A stretch of DNA of 49,446 nt from Desulfitibacter alkalitolerans DSM 16504 (lineage in GTDB: Bacteria; Bacillota; DSM-16504; Desulfitibacterales; Desulfitibacteraceae), in assembly GCF_000620305.1 (NCBI RefSeq), contig NZ_JHVU01000031.1, positions 1-49,446 of the forward strand, given 5' to 3'. A model generated the notes under the pieces. It made no database searches, was not told the DNA's origin, and saw only the letters and a program-made list of their open reading frames with translations. Below are positions 7,609 to 15,795 of this stretch, piece after piece (the first letter of the stretch is position 1; every line of letters begins with the position of its first letter). A program made the translations under genes and the position numbers.

Positions 7609-8535
7609 CTACAAAATTAGCCCAAGGGCTAACAAGGCGCTATAAAAGAACAGCAGGTTTGCAGTTTTTCCAAGGGTAGGGTTTAATTGTGCACCTTCGT
7701 GTTCTTGAAGTTCCTTAACCCTTTTTATTGCCATGGGAATAGTAAAAAGGGGCAGAAAGGCCCAGATATTTTCAAGCATCAGCATTAATGCACATAGATA
7801 ACCCACCACTAAAAGAAATATGTACTGATATATGCAGAAGCCATGACCAAAGCGGACTGCTAAAGTTCTTTTACCTACCCTTGCATCAGTATGGCGATCA
7901 CGGGTGTTATTGACAACTAGTATATTGGTAGCCAGGGCACCTACGCCAATTGCTGCTATCACAGCAAAAAAGGTAATCTCCTTTGCCTGAAGATAATAGG
8001 TTCCTACAACTGCCACCAGACCAAAAAAAATGAACACTGCCACATCACCCAGTCCATTATAGGCCAGGGCAAAGGGGCCCGCCGTATACATAACTGCTGC
8101 TGCAATACAAAAAATACCTATTATAAAAAATATTATTCCCCCAATATAGGTAAGATATAGCCCAACAAGGAGGGCTGCTAATAGGACAGTTATGGTTCCT
8201 ATCAGCATTTGTTTAGGTGTGATTAAACCAGATGCCACGGCTCTTTTTGGACCTACCCTGTCAGCCCTGTCCGTTCCCTTTTTATAATCAAACAAATCAT
8301 TAGCATAGTTTGAGCCTATTTGTAAAAGGGTAGCTAAAACCAAACACGCAATTGTTATCACCAAAGAAAAGGCCAGGTCTTTATAGGCTAGTGCCGACCC
8401 TACCATTACAGGAGCAATTGCAGCAGGTAGAGTTCTAGGTCTTGCAGCCATAATCCAATGGCTTAACTGCGGGAATTTTCCACTTTGATATTGTTTTTTA
8501 ATAATCAATTGTTCTGCCCCCAACAAATCGTTCAT
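7609..8535 (-). CDS. menA: 1,4-dihydroxy-2-naphthoate polyprenyltransferase (UbiA family)
   Basis: This integral membrane enzyme attaches the polyprenyl tail to DHNA to make demethylmenaquinone. The 308-residue protein is mostly hydrophobic, with about eight membrane segments. It shows both Asp-rich prenyl-diphosphate/Mg motifs: NDLFDYKKGTD (about residues 79-89) and NNTRDRHTD (about 208-216). The AARPRTLPAAIAPVMVG entry motif is typical of MenA. The ATG at 8535 has no clear Shine-Dalgarno, so the true start could be slightly downstream. No other men gene is present here. It suggests respiratory quinone use in an anaerobe. Confidence 0.88.
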   Translation of the reverse strand: MNDLLGAEQLIIKKQYQSGKFPQLSHWIMAARPRTLPAAIAPVMVGSALAYKDLAFSLVITIACLVLATLLQIGSNYANDLFDYKKGTDRADRVGPKRAVASGLITPKQMLIGTITVLLAALLVGLYLTYIGGIIFFIIGIFCIAAAVMYTAGPFALAYNGLGDVAVFIFFGLVAVVGTYYLQAKEITFFAVIAAIGVGALATNILVVNNTRDRHTDARVGKRTLAVRFGHGFCIYQYIFLLVVGYLCALMLMLENIWAFLPLFTIPMAIKRVKELQEHEGAQLNPTLGKTANLLFFYSALLALGLIL

Positions 8536-8571
8536 ATTATAGTTTTTTCTATATTGATGCTTTCAAAAAAC

Positions 8572-8596
8572 AACCAGTAGAACCGTCCCTCTGGTT
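8572..8596 (-). repeat. Dispersed GAACCGTCCC-type repeat, copy 2
   Basis: The plus strand carries AACCAG, then TAGAACCGTCCCT, then CTGGTT, so the ends form a six-base inverted repeat around the shared core. It starts eight bases past the stop codon of the aldo/keto reductase gene, as the other copies do relative to gap and argC. Confidence 0.7.
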
Positions 8597-8604
8597 TTTT
8601 CCTC

Positions 8605-9555
8605 TTATATCATTCGGATGGCGAATTCAGGACAGGCAGGATAACAGTAGCCACAAAGTATACAGTTATCATGATCTACCACTACCATATTTCCCCCCAT
8701 TTCCAGGGCACCATTGGGACATGCGTTTATACAAATTCCACATTTTTTACAGAGAAAGTCCCAGACAAATATTTTCTTGGTGTTTTTTAATGCAGGCAGC
8801 ATTTCAGAATTTACAATTTCATCATTAAATATTTTTAGATTTAATTTAAGTTCTTCCTCTTTTATCATGCCCACGGCAACTGAATCCATTCCCTTGAGAT
8901 TCCTTACAAAGCTAACTGCTTCAAACAACTGGTCAATTAATGTTCCTCCGGCTAAGGCCTTCATTGCATACAATCCCTTTCCAGCTAATGCACATTTTTC
9001 AACAGCTTTAGCCATATCTTCAGCAGTACCATTTAATATTCCCCTGCTGCTCTTATTAATCAATGGATGGACTATATCAATTTCAGGTATAGTTGAGGCC
9101 AGTTCAACCACTTCAACATTATGTGTAGCTATGCCTGCGGCACGAACATAACCCTTTTCCCTGTAGTCCAGGATACATTGCAGGGCATTTTCCCTCTCTT
9201 TGAAAACTTCAGTGCTTGCCCTGGCAGCATGCATGTGAAATATATCAATTACATCTCTCTTTAAAGCTTTAAGAGCACCCTGGATAGCCGTTTCCATTCC
9301 TTTATAGTCCGTTGCCATGGATTTTGAGGCTATGACAACTTCGCCAGAGAAGCCTTCAATTCCTTTTAAAATATGCTCATAGGTTCCATACAATTCAGCT
9401 GTATCCATAAAATTGATGCCACTTTCCAGGCCCTGCCTGATCAAGGTGCCTCCCTCTTCCGGGGAGATATTTGCCTGCATGGGACCCATGGGCAATACTC
9501 CAAAGCATAGTTGGGAGACTGTAATATCTGTCAAACCTAGCTTGCTATATTTCAT
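8605..9555 (-). CDS. Aldo/keto reductase with C-terminal 2x[4Fe-4S] ferredoxin domain
   Basis: The 316-residue product has an aldo/keto reductase barrel (about residues 1-255) with SQLCFGVLPMGP and the catalytic Asp/Tyr region NFMDTAELYGTYEHIL. It ends in a bacterial ferredoxin domain with two CxxCxxCxxxCP clusters (CKKCGICINACP and CILCGYCYPACP). The classical catalytic Lys segment appears as VIASKS. Such fusions occur in anaerobes and probably couple substrate reduction to ferredoxin-level electrons. The substrate is unknown. The ATG at 9555 follows AGGAGG by eight bases. A GTG three codons earlier overlaps the Shine-Dalgarno. It stands alone between two terminator/repeat elements. Confidence 0.9.
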   Translation of the reverse strand: MKYSKLGLTDITVSQLCFGVLPMGPMQANISPEEGGTLIRQGLESGINFMDTAELYGTYEHILKGIEGFSGEVVIASKSMATDYKGMETAIQGALKALKRDVIDIFHMHAARASTEVFKERENALQCILDYREKGYVRAAGIATHNVEVVELASTIPEIDIVHPLINKSSRGILNGTAEDMAKAVEKCALAGKGLYAMKALAGGTLIDQLFEAVSFVRNLKGMDSVAVGMIKEEELKLNLKIFNDEIVNSEMLPALKNTKKIFVWDFLCKKCGICINACPNGALEMGGNMVVVDHDNCILCGYCYPACPEFAIRMI

Positions 9556-9695
9556 TGCTTCCACCTCCTACATGGTACACTACTTATCCATTTTATCATA
9601 AAATCTTAAAGGCTGTACCCCTAGCTTTTTATTAATATCATTACAACCATCCCCACAACAATGGTGGCCAGGATTTTTAGTAAAAATAAAGTTTT

Positions 9696-9726
9696 AAACC
9701 CAGGTGGCGGGAGCCTCCCTGGGTTT
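9696..9726 (-). terminator. Terminator after the 54-residue Cys protein gene
   Basis: AAACCCAGG and CCTGGGTTT form a nine-pair perfect stem 10 bases after the stop codon at 9736. On the minus strand it is followed by AAAACTTTATTTTT. The same hairpin could act on either strand. Confidence 0.7.
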
Positions 9727-9735
9727 ATCTTTAAA

Positions 9736-9900
9736 CTAACCTACCAACTTCAATTCTCTGCTCTCTGCAGCTACACCTTTTTCTTCATAAAGCATACATT
9801 CTGACGATAGGCACTCTTCACAGAACAATTTTCTTTCCATTTTTTCATCTGCATAACATTGACCAAAAACAATAGACTCCATAAAAAACATTTCTTTCAT
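9736..9900 (-). CDS. Small Cys-containing protein (54 aa) under glycine riboswitch control
   Basis: This unrecognised small gene encodes 54 residues beginning MKEMFFMESIVFGQCYADE and containing the cluster CEECLSSEC plus an earlier Cys. The ATG at 9900 lies eight bases after GGGAGG, so translation is well supported. It is the first gene after the tandem glycine riboswitch and its terminator, and a strong hairpin follows its stop, making a one-gene transcript. The four cysteines could bind metal or form disulfides. There is no signal peptide or membrane segment. The known glycine-riboswitch targets (gcv genes, amino-acid symporters) are absent here, so a role linked to glycine is only inferred from the leader. 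Confidence 0.7.
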   Translation of the reverse strand: MKEMFFMESIVFGQCYADEKMERKLFCEECLSSECMLYEEKGVAAESRELKLVG

Positions 9901-9940
9901 TCCAGAATCCTCCCTTTATTGATTTTTAGCTTTAGAGAAA

Positions 9941-10192
9941 ATAAAAAATCAAGGCTAAAACCTTGACCTCTGGAATGGACAAACTTAAAAAAGAATAATT
10001 TCTTTTTCAACCTTTGCCCCTGTCCTTTTGCCTGAGAGAATTACTCCTTCGGCGCCTGATAATGCAGGTCTCTCCAGAGGTACGTCCCGAAATGGTCTCC
10101 ATTACCTGCTGGTAAAACCTGAGAGTTTCGAGCATAAGCCCTTGCCCCTTCGGTCGACACCTTGCGTCATTTCCCACTTCGTTCATCCGTAG
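9941..10192 (-). ncRNA. Tandem glycine riboswitch with expression platform
   Basis: On the minus strand two aptamers follow each other. The second is textbook: CTGGAGAG, GCGCCGAAGGAG, TCTCTCAGG, AAAAGGACAGGGG. The first keeps ACCGAAGGGGCAA and AACTCTCAGG but has a less regular 5' half. A terminator hairpin (9949-9966, TCAAGG/CCTTGA plus TTTTTTATTTT) follows. ACCTCTGGA at the base of aptamer 2 is exactly complementary to TCCAGAGGT next to the terminator (9966-9974). It also pairs with CAGGGG as the aptamer's P1, so a switch between two pairings is visible. Glycine riboswitches are usually ON switches. Confidence 0.92.
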
Positions 10193-10208
10193 CTATTTAA
10201 TTGAAAGA

Positions 10209-10238
10209 ATTATACGCTATAGACGTTGTCTATGTCAA
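10209..10238 (-). promoter_or_regulatory. Promoter of the glycine riboswitch transcript, with palindromic spacer
   Basis: A perfect TTGACA (10233-10238) and a perfect TATAAT (10209-10214) are 18 bases apart on the minus strand. The spacer holds an inverted repeat, ATAGAC-GTT-GTCTAT (10219-10233), which overlaps the first base of the -35 box. That is a position where a repressor would block polymerase, so transcription may be controlled in addition to the riboswitch. Confidence 0.85.
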
Positions 10239-10337
10239 TTGTTTTGTTAAGCTTTTGCTCAACTTTGCTATTAAACTTTCTTATTAAATCATTTTGGAGC
10301 TTAATATTTGCTCGCTAAGTTAGGGCTACCTTGACCC

Positions 10338-11330
10338 TTACTTTTCAATCTCCACATCCACATTAAATCCGGGCAGCAGGAAATAGTCATTGTTCTTTAT
10401 TTCAATCTCAACAGGTATAATGGTTTCTCCCTTTCTTTCAATAGCTCGCCCTGCTATATTAATAACTGTTCCTTCATAACTCTTGCTGCGGTCTGCAAGG
10501 GGTGTAATGGCAGCTTTAGCCCCAATTTTCAGATGGCCAATAAACTCTTCAGAAACGTCAGCTTCAACTATGATTGTATCCAGGTCTATAATACTAAGAA
10601 GCTTTTTTCCTTGAACAATCTGGTCACCTGGAAAATAGCCTGGATCAAGGATGACGCCCTTGTCAACGTTGGCCACAATTTGGTTATGGCTAATATAGTC
10701 CTTCTTTAACTTATTTCTCATATTTGCAAGGTCGTTCTCCAGGAGGGCTATTTTTTGTTTCTGCAGCTGGATTTCCGGACTGCTGGTGTTGGCACTGCCC
10801 AGGGATAACTCCAGGTTTCTTACAGCCTTTTCATTTTCCTGGACGGCTTTAGAGTAACCATCTAACTCAGACTTTGTTATTACACCTTCCTGGTAAAGCA
10901 TTTCATTTTTATTTAGCTCATCTACAGCCCTTTCATATAGGCTCTGGGCATATTTTAAATCATTTGATAACTTGCGTTGATTGTTTTCAAGCCTTTCAAG
11001 CTCAATTCTTTCCATGTTTATTTCCCTTTGTTTTTTTGAAATCTCCAGGTTGTAGTCATCAATATCCAGTACTGCAATGACATCTCCCCTTTGTACAATA
11101 TCTCCATCCTTAACCATGATTTTGTCCAGATTTGCAGCAAAATCTATGGTAATGTTATAGGTATCACTTGCCCTGACTACCCCAAAGGCAAAAATCTTGT
11201 TCTGGTATTCCTCAAATACCGCTGCATTGTCCTGAGGCACTTCATTCTTGTTTTGACCGCAAGCAGCTGCAACTATCGTTAAAAAGAATAAGAGTAATAT
11301 GATTCCCATGGACTTTCTTTGGTTTTTCAT
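10338..11330 (-). CDS. Periplasmic-adaptor-type lipoprotein of an ABC efflux system (MacA/HlyD family)
   Basis: The 330-residue product has an N-terminal signal with a lipobox (IVAAAC, Cys at about residue 24). It then has a biotinyl-lipoyl-like half (DKIMVKDGDIVQRGDVIAVLDIDD), a long coiled-coil hairpin of about residues 90-200, and a beta-barrel domain with IIVEADVSEEFIGHLKIGAKAAI. In Gram-positives such adaptors link MacB-like permeases to extracellular substrates or help extrude peptides. Its ATG overlaps the stop of the ATPase gene (ATGA), so translation is coupled. The alternative in-frame start three codons upstream lies inside the ATPase gene. The substrate cannot be told. Confidence 0.88.
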   Translation of the reverse strand: MKNQRKSMGIILLLFFLTIVAAACGQNKNEVPQDNAAVFEEYQNKIFAFGVVRASDTYNITIDFAANLDKIMVKDGDIVQRGDVIAVLDIDDYNLEISKKQREINMERIELERLENNQRKLSNDLKYAQSLYERAVDELNKNEMLYQEGVITKSELDGYSKAVQENEKAVRNLELSLGSANTSSPEIQLQKQKIALLENDLANMRNKLKKDYISHNQIVANVDKGVILDPGYFPGDQIVQGKKLLSIIDLDTIIVEADVSEEFIGHLKIGAKAAITPLADRSKSYEGTVINIAGRAIERKGETIIPVEIEIKNNDYFLLPGFNVDVEIEK

Positions 11331-12007
11331 GAATTCCACACCTTCCCATCTCTTACATTAATAATTCTATTACCATATTCAGCAGACTCTAATGAGTGGG
11401 TTACCTGAACTATGGTTTTATGCTTTTCCCTGTTTATCCTTTGGAGGAGCTCTAATGCCTCACCAGTTGTTTTGGAGTCCAGGTTTCCAGTTGGTTCGTC
11501 AGCTAAAACTATTTCTGGTTGATTAATTAGTGCCCTGGCAATGGCCACCCTCTGCTGCTGGCCGCCTGACAATTCTCTTGGAGTATGCCTGCGCCTGTCC
11601 AACAGACCAACAGTTTCCAGTATTTCCTCTAATGGCTCTTGATAGTTTTTAAGCTTCTTGCCATCCAGCAGAACTGGCAAGAGGACGTTTTCTTCAACAT
11701 TAAGGTTTGGTATTAAATTGTAAAACTGAAATACAAAACCAATTGACTGGCGCCTCATGGCACTTTCATCTTTATCCTTCATTGCCCCAATATCCCTGCC
11801 TAGAATCTTTATTTGCCCGCTGGTTGGCTTATCCAGACCTCCAAGTAGATACAGGAGGGTGCTTTTGCCCGATCCTGAAGGACCCATTATTGAAACAAAC
11901 TCTTCTTTATCAATGGTTAAATCTATGCCCTTTAATACTTCTAAACTAACATCCCCTAACTGAAAGGTTTTGCAAACATTAATTGCCTCTATTACTACAC
12001 CCAACAC
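11327..12007 (-). CDS. ABC transporter ATP-binding protein, MacB/LolD type
   Basis: The 226-residue nucleotide-binding subunit has Walker A GPSGSGKST, Q-loop FVFQFYNLIP, signature LSGGQQQR, Walker B VLADEPTGNLDS and H-loop VTHS, all typical of the LolD/MacB/FtsE class that powers FtsX-fold permeases. The start is GTG at 12007 close behind a G-rich Shine-Dalgarno. The TTG one codon later is an alternative. It is 102 bases after the permease gene and overlaps the adaptor gene by four bases, so the three form one export operon. Confidence 0.93.
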   Translation of the reverse strand: MLGVVIEAINVCKTFQLGDVSLEVLKGIDLTIDKEEFVSIMGPSGSGKSTLLYLLGGLDKPTSGQIKILGRDIGAMKDKDESAMRRQSIGFVFQFYNLIPNLNVEENVLLPVLLDGKKLKNYQEPLEEILETVGLLDRRRHTPRELSGGQQQRVAIARALINQPEIVLADEPTGNLDSKTTGEALELLQRINREKHKTIVQVTHSLESAEYGNRIINVRDGKVWNS

Positions 12008-12109
12008 AACTCCCCCTCTCCTTAACCTGCTTCTTTCTCAATAAACAGCATCCAGGCCTCAGGTAAAGTTTTACTCTATCTGAAGCTTATTAACGAAACT
12101 GCCAATTTG

Positions 12110-14599
12110 TTATTCATACTTCAATGAGGAAACTATACTCATTTTGGAGGTTTTCAATGCAGGACTAATTGATGCCACAACTGACACCCCAACACCTGCT
12201 ATAACTGCAAGCCAAAAAACTGTAAAATCATACTGCATGGTACCACTTAGACCCATGCTGCGCAGCAAGTATGAAATTGTGTTAATTCCCATAATGCCGC
12301 CAATCACACCTATAATCCCTGCTATTAGCCCACCAGACAAGGCCTCAATGAACAGCATCTTTTGTGTTTGCTTGATGCTCATGCCAATTGACCGTAAAAC
12401 TGCAAAGGATCTTCTGCGCTCCATAAAGCTGATTATGTAATTGTTAAGTACTCCAAAGATACCAATGACAATGGTTACATATGAAAAACCATCCAGGAGC
12501 AAAAAAAGCTGACTGTTCATCTGGTAATTTCTTTGGACTATGTTCTCAACGGTGTCATTCCAAAAGGGTGTCCTGCTGTATTTTCTATTGATCTTCTGCT
12601 GAACAAGCTTGGGATCGTTGTTGGTTTTTATGTAAACCATGTTGTAGTACTGCTCATTCATATCAAGCCTCAAATACCTATCAGACATGATAACATAGTT
12701 CCCGTTGTTTTCTATGGTGCTGGTAAAGCCAATGATTTGATAGGGGACATCTCCTCTGGGAGTCTTTAGGGTCATTATGTCATTTTCCTTGAGTCCCAAG
12801 AGTTTTTTAATATGAGTTGAAACAATAATATACCTGCCTGAATTTAACTTCTTGACTGCTTCCCCAGGCCCTCCAGGGACTTCTATATTCATGAAATCAA
12901 AGAACCTTTCATTAATACCTTCTAAAGTCCAAACTATATAGTCTGTTCCGACTACCTCCACGTTTCTTGTCATTAGGGCGCCATAGGTGTCCTCCACTCC
13001 TGCAACGCTTCTTAGCCCTGCCTCTGTGTGTCTATCAGCCATCTGGGGTGCTGCAAGTATTTCAAACTTCCAGTTTCTAAAAAATGATGTAACCTCAGTC
13101 ATTACACTAACACCCACAATTTTCACTATTAAAATACAGGTAATGCCTATGTACAATAATGCAATATTATTTATGATATTTTTATTATTTCGTAGGTTTT
13201 TGAGAGCCAAGAGACCTTCATTTCCAAAAAGCCCTGCAAATAACCCTTCCATGACCTTGATTAAGGTATTTATAATTAGCGGCAAGAGCATTATTATGCC
13301 AGTTATACCAAGGAGCATTGACACTGTTGACAGGGGCATAACCAGATTGTAGGGAAGCAGGGGAGGTATGAGCATGGAAAGGCCTACAAATATTAATCCC
13401 AGCATGTATTTATATTTCCTAGGTTTTTTCTTGTTTTCAATGTTGTTCAAAACAATGTCCTTTACAGGAATTTTGGCCACCTTCCAGATTGGAATAAAGG
13501 CACTTGAGAAGGATAAAACAACTGCCAGGGCAAAGGTAGTCAGCACTTGTGCCGGTGTATATACTACATGGGTGGTTATGCCCTGCAGCCAGGAAGGAGT
13601 AGTCAGCTTTGCCATGACATGCAGCACTCCTATACCAAGAAAGGACCCTGTTATTCCGCCAATTATACCGTAAACAATACTTTCAACTAGAAATACCGTA
13701 TTGACCATTTTTCGAGTTGCTCCCACACTTCTAAAGGTGCCTATTACTGGTATTCTTTCATAGGCAATTACTTTAAAGGAAGTATAGATAATAAAGATAC
13801 TGATAAGTATTACAATGGCAACCATCATTATAAATGGCTGTGTTATTTGATTTGTATATTCCTTGATATCTGCTTCTCTGATTGTTTCTGTTACAGTATA
13901 ACGAGGATACTCTTGTGCCAACCTTTCTATAAAACTGTTCTTTTGTGATCCGTCCAGAAGCTTTATATAAATTGTATTAGATTTGCCCCTTACTTGATTT
14001 AGTGAATTTATGTATTCCTTGGGCACCACGGCATATGTATTTCTACCATCCTCCAGGAATAGACCTGTAGGCTGTGCAATGCCCACGATTTTGAAGTGAA
14101 TCCTTTGGCCATGCACATCTAAAGCCAGGTTTTCCCCAATTTCAAGCCCATACTTTTGGGCAGTATCTCTACTGATAATTACTTTTCTTCCCGAAAAGGG
14201 TTCAATTCCAGCCTGCTCAGACAGCACTAATGTATGCATTGTGCTTAGCTCATCCAATTCATAGCCAAGGATGTTAAACCGCAGCACCTCATCCCTTGAT
14301 ACCTTGTAAACACCACTTCCATGCATGACACCTACAGCATATTCCAGTTCATCAGCAAAAGAATTAAGCTGATAGTCAGGAATAAATGCTGATGGGGAGT
14401 TCTGGTTTGGATAGATCATTATCTCAGCTGTTCCATAATACTTGGTCAAATATTGCGTATAGGTTTTTTCTATGGTCTTTGATAGGCCAGTTGAGCCAAA
14501 GTATAGTGCAGCTGACAGCATGACGGATAAAATAATTAGAAAGGTTCTTAGCTTTTTTTCTTTAATATTGCGCAATGTAAATTTAAGAATAATATCCAC
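12110..14599 (-). CDS. FtsX-like ABC permease (two MacB/FtsX repeats)
   Basis: The 829-residue membrane protein starts DIILKFTLRNIKEKKLRTFLIILSVML. It has an N-terminal membrane helix, an extracellular MacB-periplasmic-core-like domain (about residues 40-235), three helices with the FtsX motif FRSVGATRKMVNTVF, more helices in the middle, a second extracellular domain (about 515-685) and a second FtsX set with LRSIGMSIKQTQKMLFIEALSGG. The GTG at 14599 was chosen because GGGAG lies eight bases before it. The ATG 13 codons upstream has no site. With its ATPase and adaptor it forms a lipid, peptide or drug export system. The substrate is unknown. Confidence 0.9.
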   Translation of the reverse strand: MDIILKFTLRNIKEKKLRTFLIILSVMLSAALYFGSTGLSKTIEKTYTQYLTKYYGTAEIMIYPNQNSPSAFIPDYQLNSFADELEYAVGVMHGSGVYKVSRDEVLRFNILGYELDELSTMHTLVLSEQAGIEPFSGRKVIISRDTAQKYGLEIGENLALDVHGQRIHFKIVGIAQPTGLFLEDGRNTYAVVPKEYINSLNQVRGKSNTIYIKLLDGSQKNSFIERLAQEYPRYTVTETIREADIKEYTNQITQPFIMMVAIVILISIFIIYTSFKVIAYERIPVIGTFRSVGATRKMVNTVFLVESIVYGIIGGITGSFLGIGVLHVMAKLTTPSWLQGITTHVVYTPAQVLTTFALAVVLSFSSAFIPIWKVAKIPVKDIVLNNIENKKKPRKYKYMLGLIFVGLSMLIPPLLPYNLVMPLSTVSMLLGITGIIMLLPLIINTLIKVMEGLFAGLFGNEGLLALKNLRNNKNIINNIALLYIGITCILIVKIVGVSVMTEVTSFFRNWKFEILAAPQMADRHTEAGLRSVAGVEDTYGALMTRNVEVVGTDYIVWTLEGINERFFDFMNIEVPGGPGEAVKKLNSGRYIIVSTHIKKLLGLKENDIMTLKTPRGDVPYQIIGFTSTIENNGNYVIMSDRYLRLDMNEQYYNMVYIKTNNDPKLVQQKINRKYSRTPFWNDTVENIVQRNYQMNSQLFLLLDGFSYVTIVIGIFGVLNNYIISFMERRRSFAVLRSIGMSIKQTQKMLFIEALSGGLIAGIIGVIGGIMGINTISYLLRSMGLSGTMQYDFTVFWLAVIAGVGVSVVASISPALKTSKMSIVSSLKYE

Positions 14600-14685
14600 A
14601 AATTCATCTCCCAAAGATAGCTGTAGAGTAAAGCCCATGTTTTATTAAGACATCTAAATAAAACATCTAAACCAAAGCAAAGCTT

Positions 14686-14717
14686 AGCTTGTGCTATAAG
14701 GTAGATTAGCACAAGCT
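14686..14717 (-). terminator. Strong stem-loop after uppP
   Basis: AGCTTGTGCTA and TAGCACAAGCT make an 11-pair perfect stem around a 10-base loop between uppP and the permease gene. The minus strand after it is moderately T-rich (CTTTGCTTTGGTTT). It is a probable terminator for uppP. Confidence 0.6.
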
Positions 14718-14804
14718 TAAGGTCAGTACTTATTGAGTTGGCATTGGCATCTCTTTGTGATTAATTGGAAAAATTACTTGGACAGTACAGTAACCATTCA
14801 ATAA

Positions 14805-15632
14805 TCATTCAATAATAATTGTTGGATCAAGGAATAAATAGACCAGGATGGCAACCATAAAGCAGTAGGCAGCAAAATATACCAGCTTACTCTTTCTTAA
14901 AAAATCGATTAACCAGACAATACCTATCACAGAAAAAATATAGGTTGTAACAAATGACACTACCATGGGTCCAACGCCAATTTCAGTCCAGATACCAGTA
15001 CTTATGTCACCAAGAGCCAGAACTGATGAACCAAGTATTATTGGAATCACCAATAAAAAAGAATACTTTACTGCCGTTTCCCTGGATAAACCCACCCACA
15101 GGGCAGAGACCAGGGTAGCCCCTGAACGTGAAATCCCAGGCAAAACAGCTATGGTCTGTCCCAGCCCTACTATGACTGCATCAAAAAATGTCATATTCTT
15201 TTCAGTCCTGCTGCCATACTTGTGAAAACGTTCAATAAAGATTAAAAGAGAGCCTGTGACTATTAGGGCTCCTGATATAAAAGCCGGTGTCTTCATGGTA
15301 TCAGCCACCAGACCCTTAAGCAAGACACCCAGGCCGCCAGTAATAACCGTCGCCACTATTATATACAATCCAAAGAAAAAATGAACCCTATTTATGTGAT
15401 TTTTTTCTCTAAGATAAGATAAAAAGCCTGAAATTACTTGCGCTAGATCCCTTCTAAAATACAATATGACAGCTAAAGCCGAGGCCTGGTGCAGGAAAAT
15501 TTCAAAAGCCAAGCCTGGAAAGTGATAGCCTAGAATAAGTTCAGTTATAACAATATGGGCTGTACTGGAAATTGGCAGGAATTCTGTAATACCCTGGACA
15601 ACTCCAAATATAATAGCTTCTATATAAGTCAT
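14805..15632 (-). CDS. uppP: Undecaprenyl-diphosphatase (BacA/UppP)
   Basis: This integral membrane phosphatase recycles undecaprenyl diphosphate to the monophosphate carrier of cell-wall synthesis and can give bacitracin resistance. The 275 residues show the two family signatures: the glutamate-rich GVVQGITEFLPISSTAH near the N-terminus and PGISRSGATLVSALWVGLSR in the middle, among about eight hydrophobic helices. The ATG at 15632 has AGGAG six bases before it. An ATG five codons upstream would put the Shine-Dalgarno inside the gene. It is flanked by terminators and is probably transcribed alone. Confidence 0.95.
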   Translation of the reverse strand: MTYIEAIIFGVVQGITEFLPISSTAHIVITELILGYHFPGLAFEIFLHQASALAVILYFRRDLAQVISGFLSYLREKNHINRVHFFFGLYIIVATVITGGLGVLLKGLVADTMKTPAFISGALIVTGSLLIFIERFHKYGSRTEKNMTFFDAVIVGLGQTIAVLPGISRSGATLVSALWVGLSRETAVKYSFLLVIPIILGSSVLALGDISTGIWTEIGVGPMVVSFVTTYIFSVIGIVWLIDFLRKSKLVYFAAYCFMVAILVYLFLDPTIIIE

Positions 15633-15739
15633 AATATACTCCTTCATATGTTTCTTAAATTAACAGAAATATATATTAGTAATGGTTTTGCCTCATCTAG
15701 TATAGCATAGGATATTATACTTATCCATAAACAACAAGA

Positions 15740-15774
15740 CCCATCCATTTCACCATAATGGGAAAATAGATGGG
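15740..15774 (-). terminator. Terminator after argG
   Basis: The plus strand carries CCCATC-ATTT and AAAAT-GATGGG around a loop. On the minus strand the stem is followed by TCTTGTTGTTTAT. It lies just after the argG stop and would end the arginine operon. Confidence 0.65.
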
Positions 15775-15795
15775 CCAATTACGACTAATGTATGA

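Noticed and set aside
9621-9737. Open minus-strand frame ending in a hydrophobic stretch (LATIVVGMVVMILIKS) after the 54-residue gene
   Set aside because: It has no start codon before the hydrophobic part, no ribosome site, and it runs through the terminator hairpin, so it is most likely chance or an old remnant.
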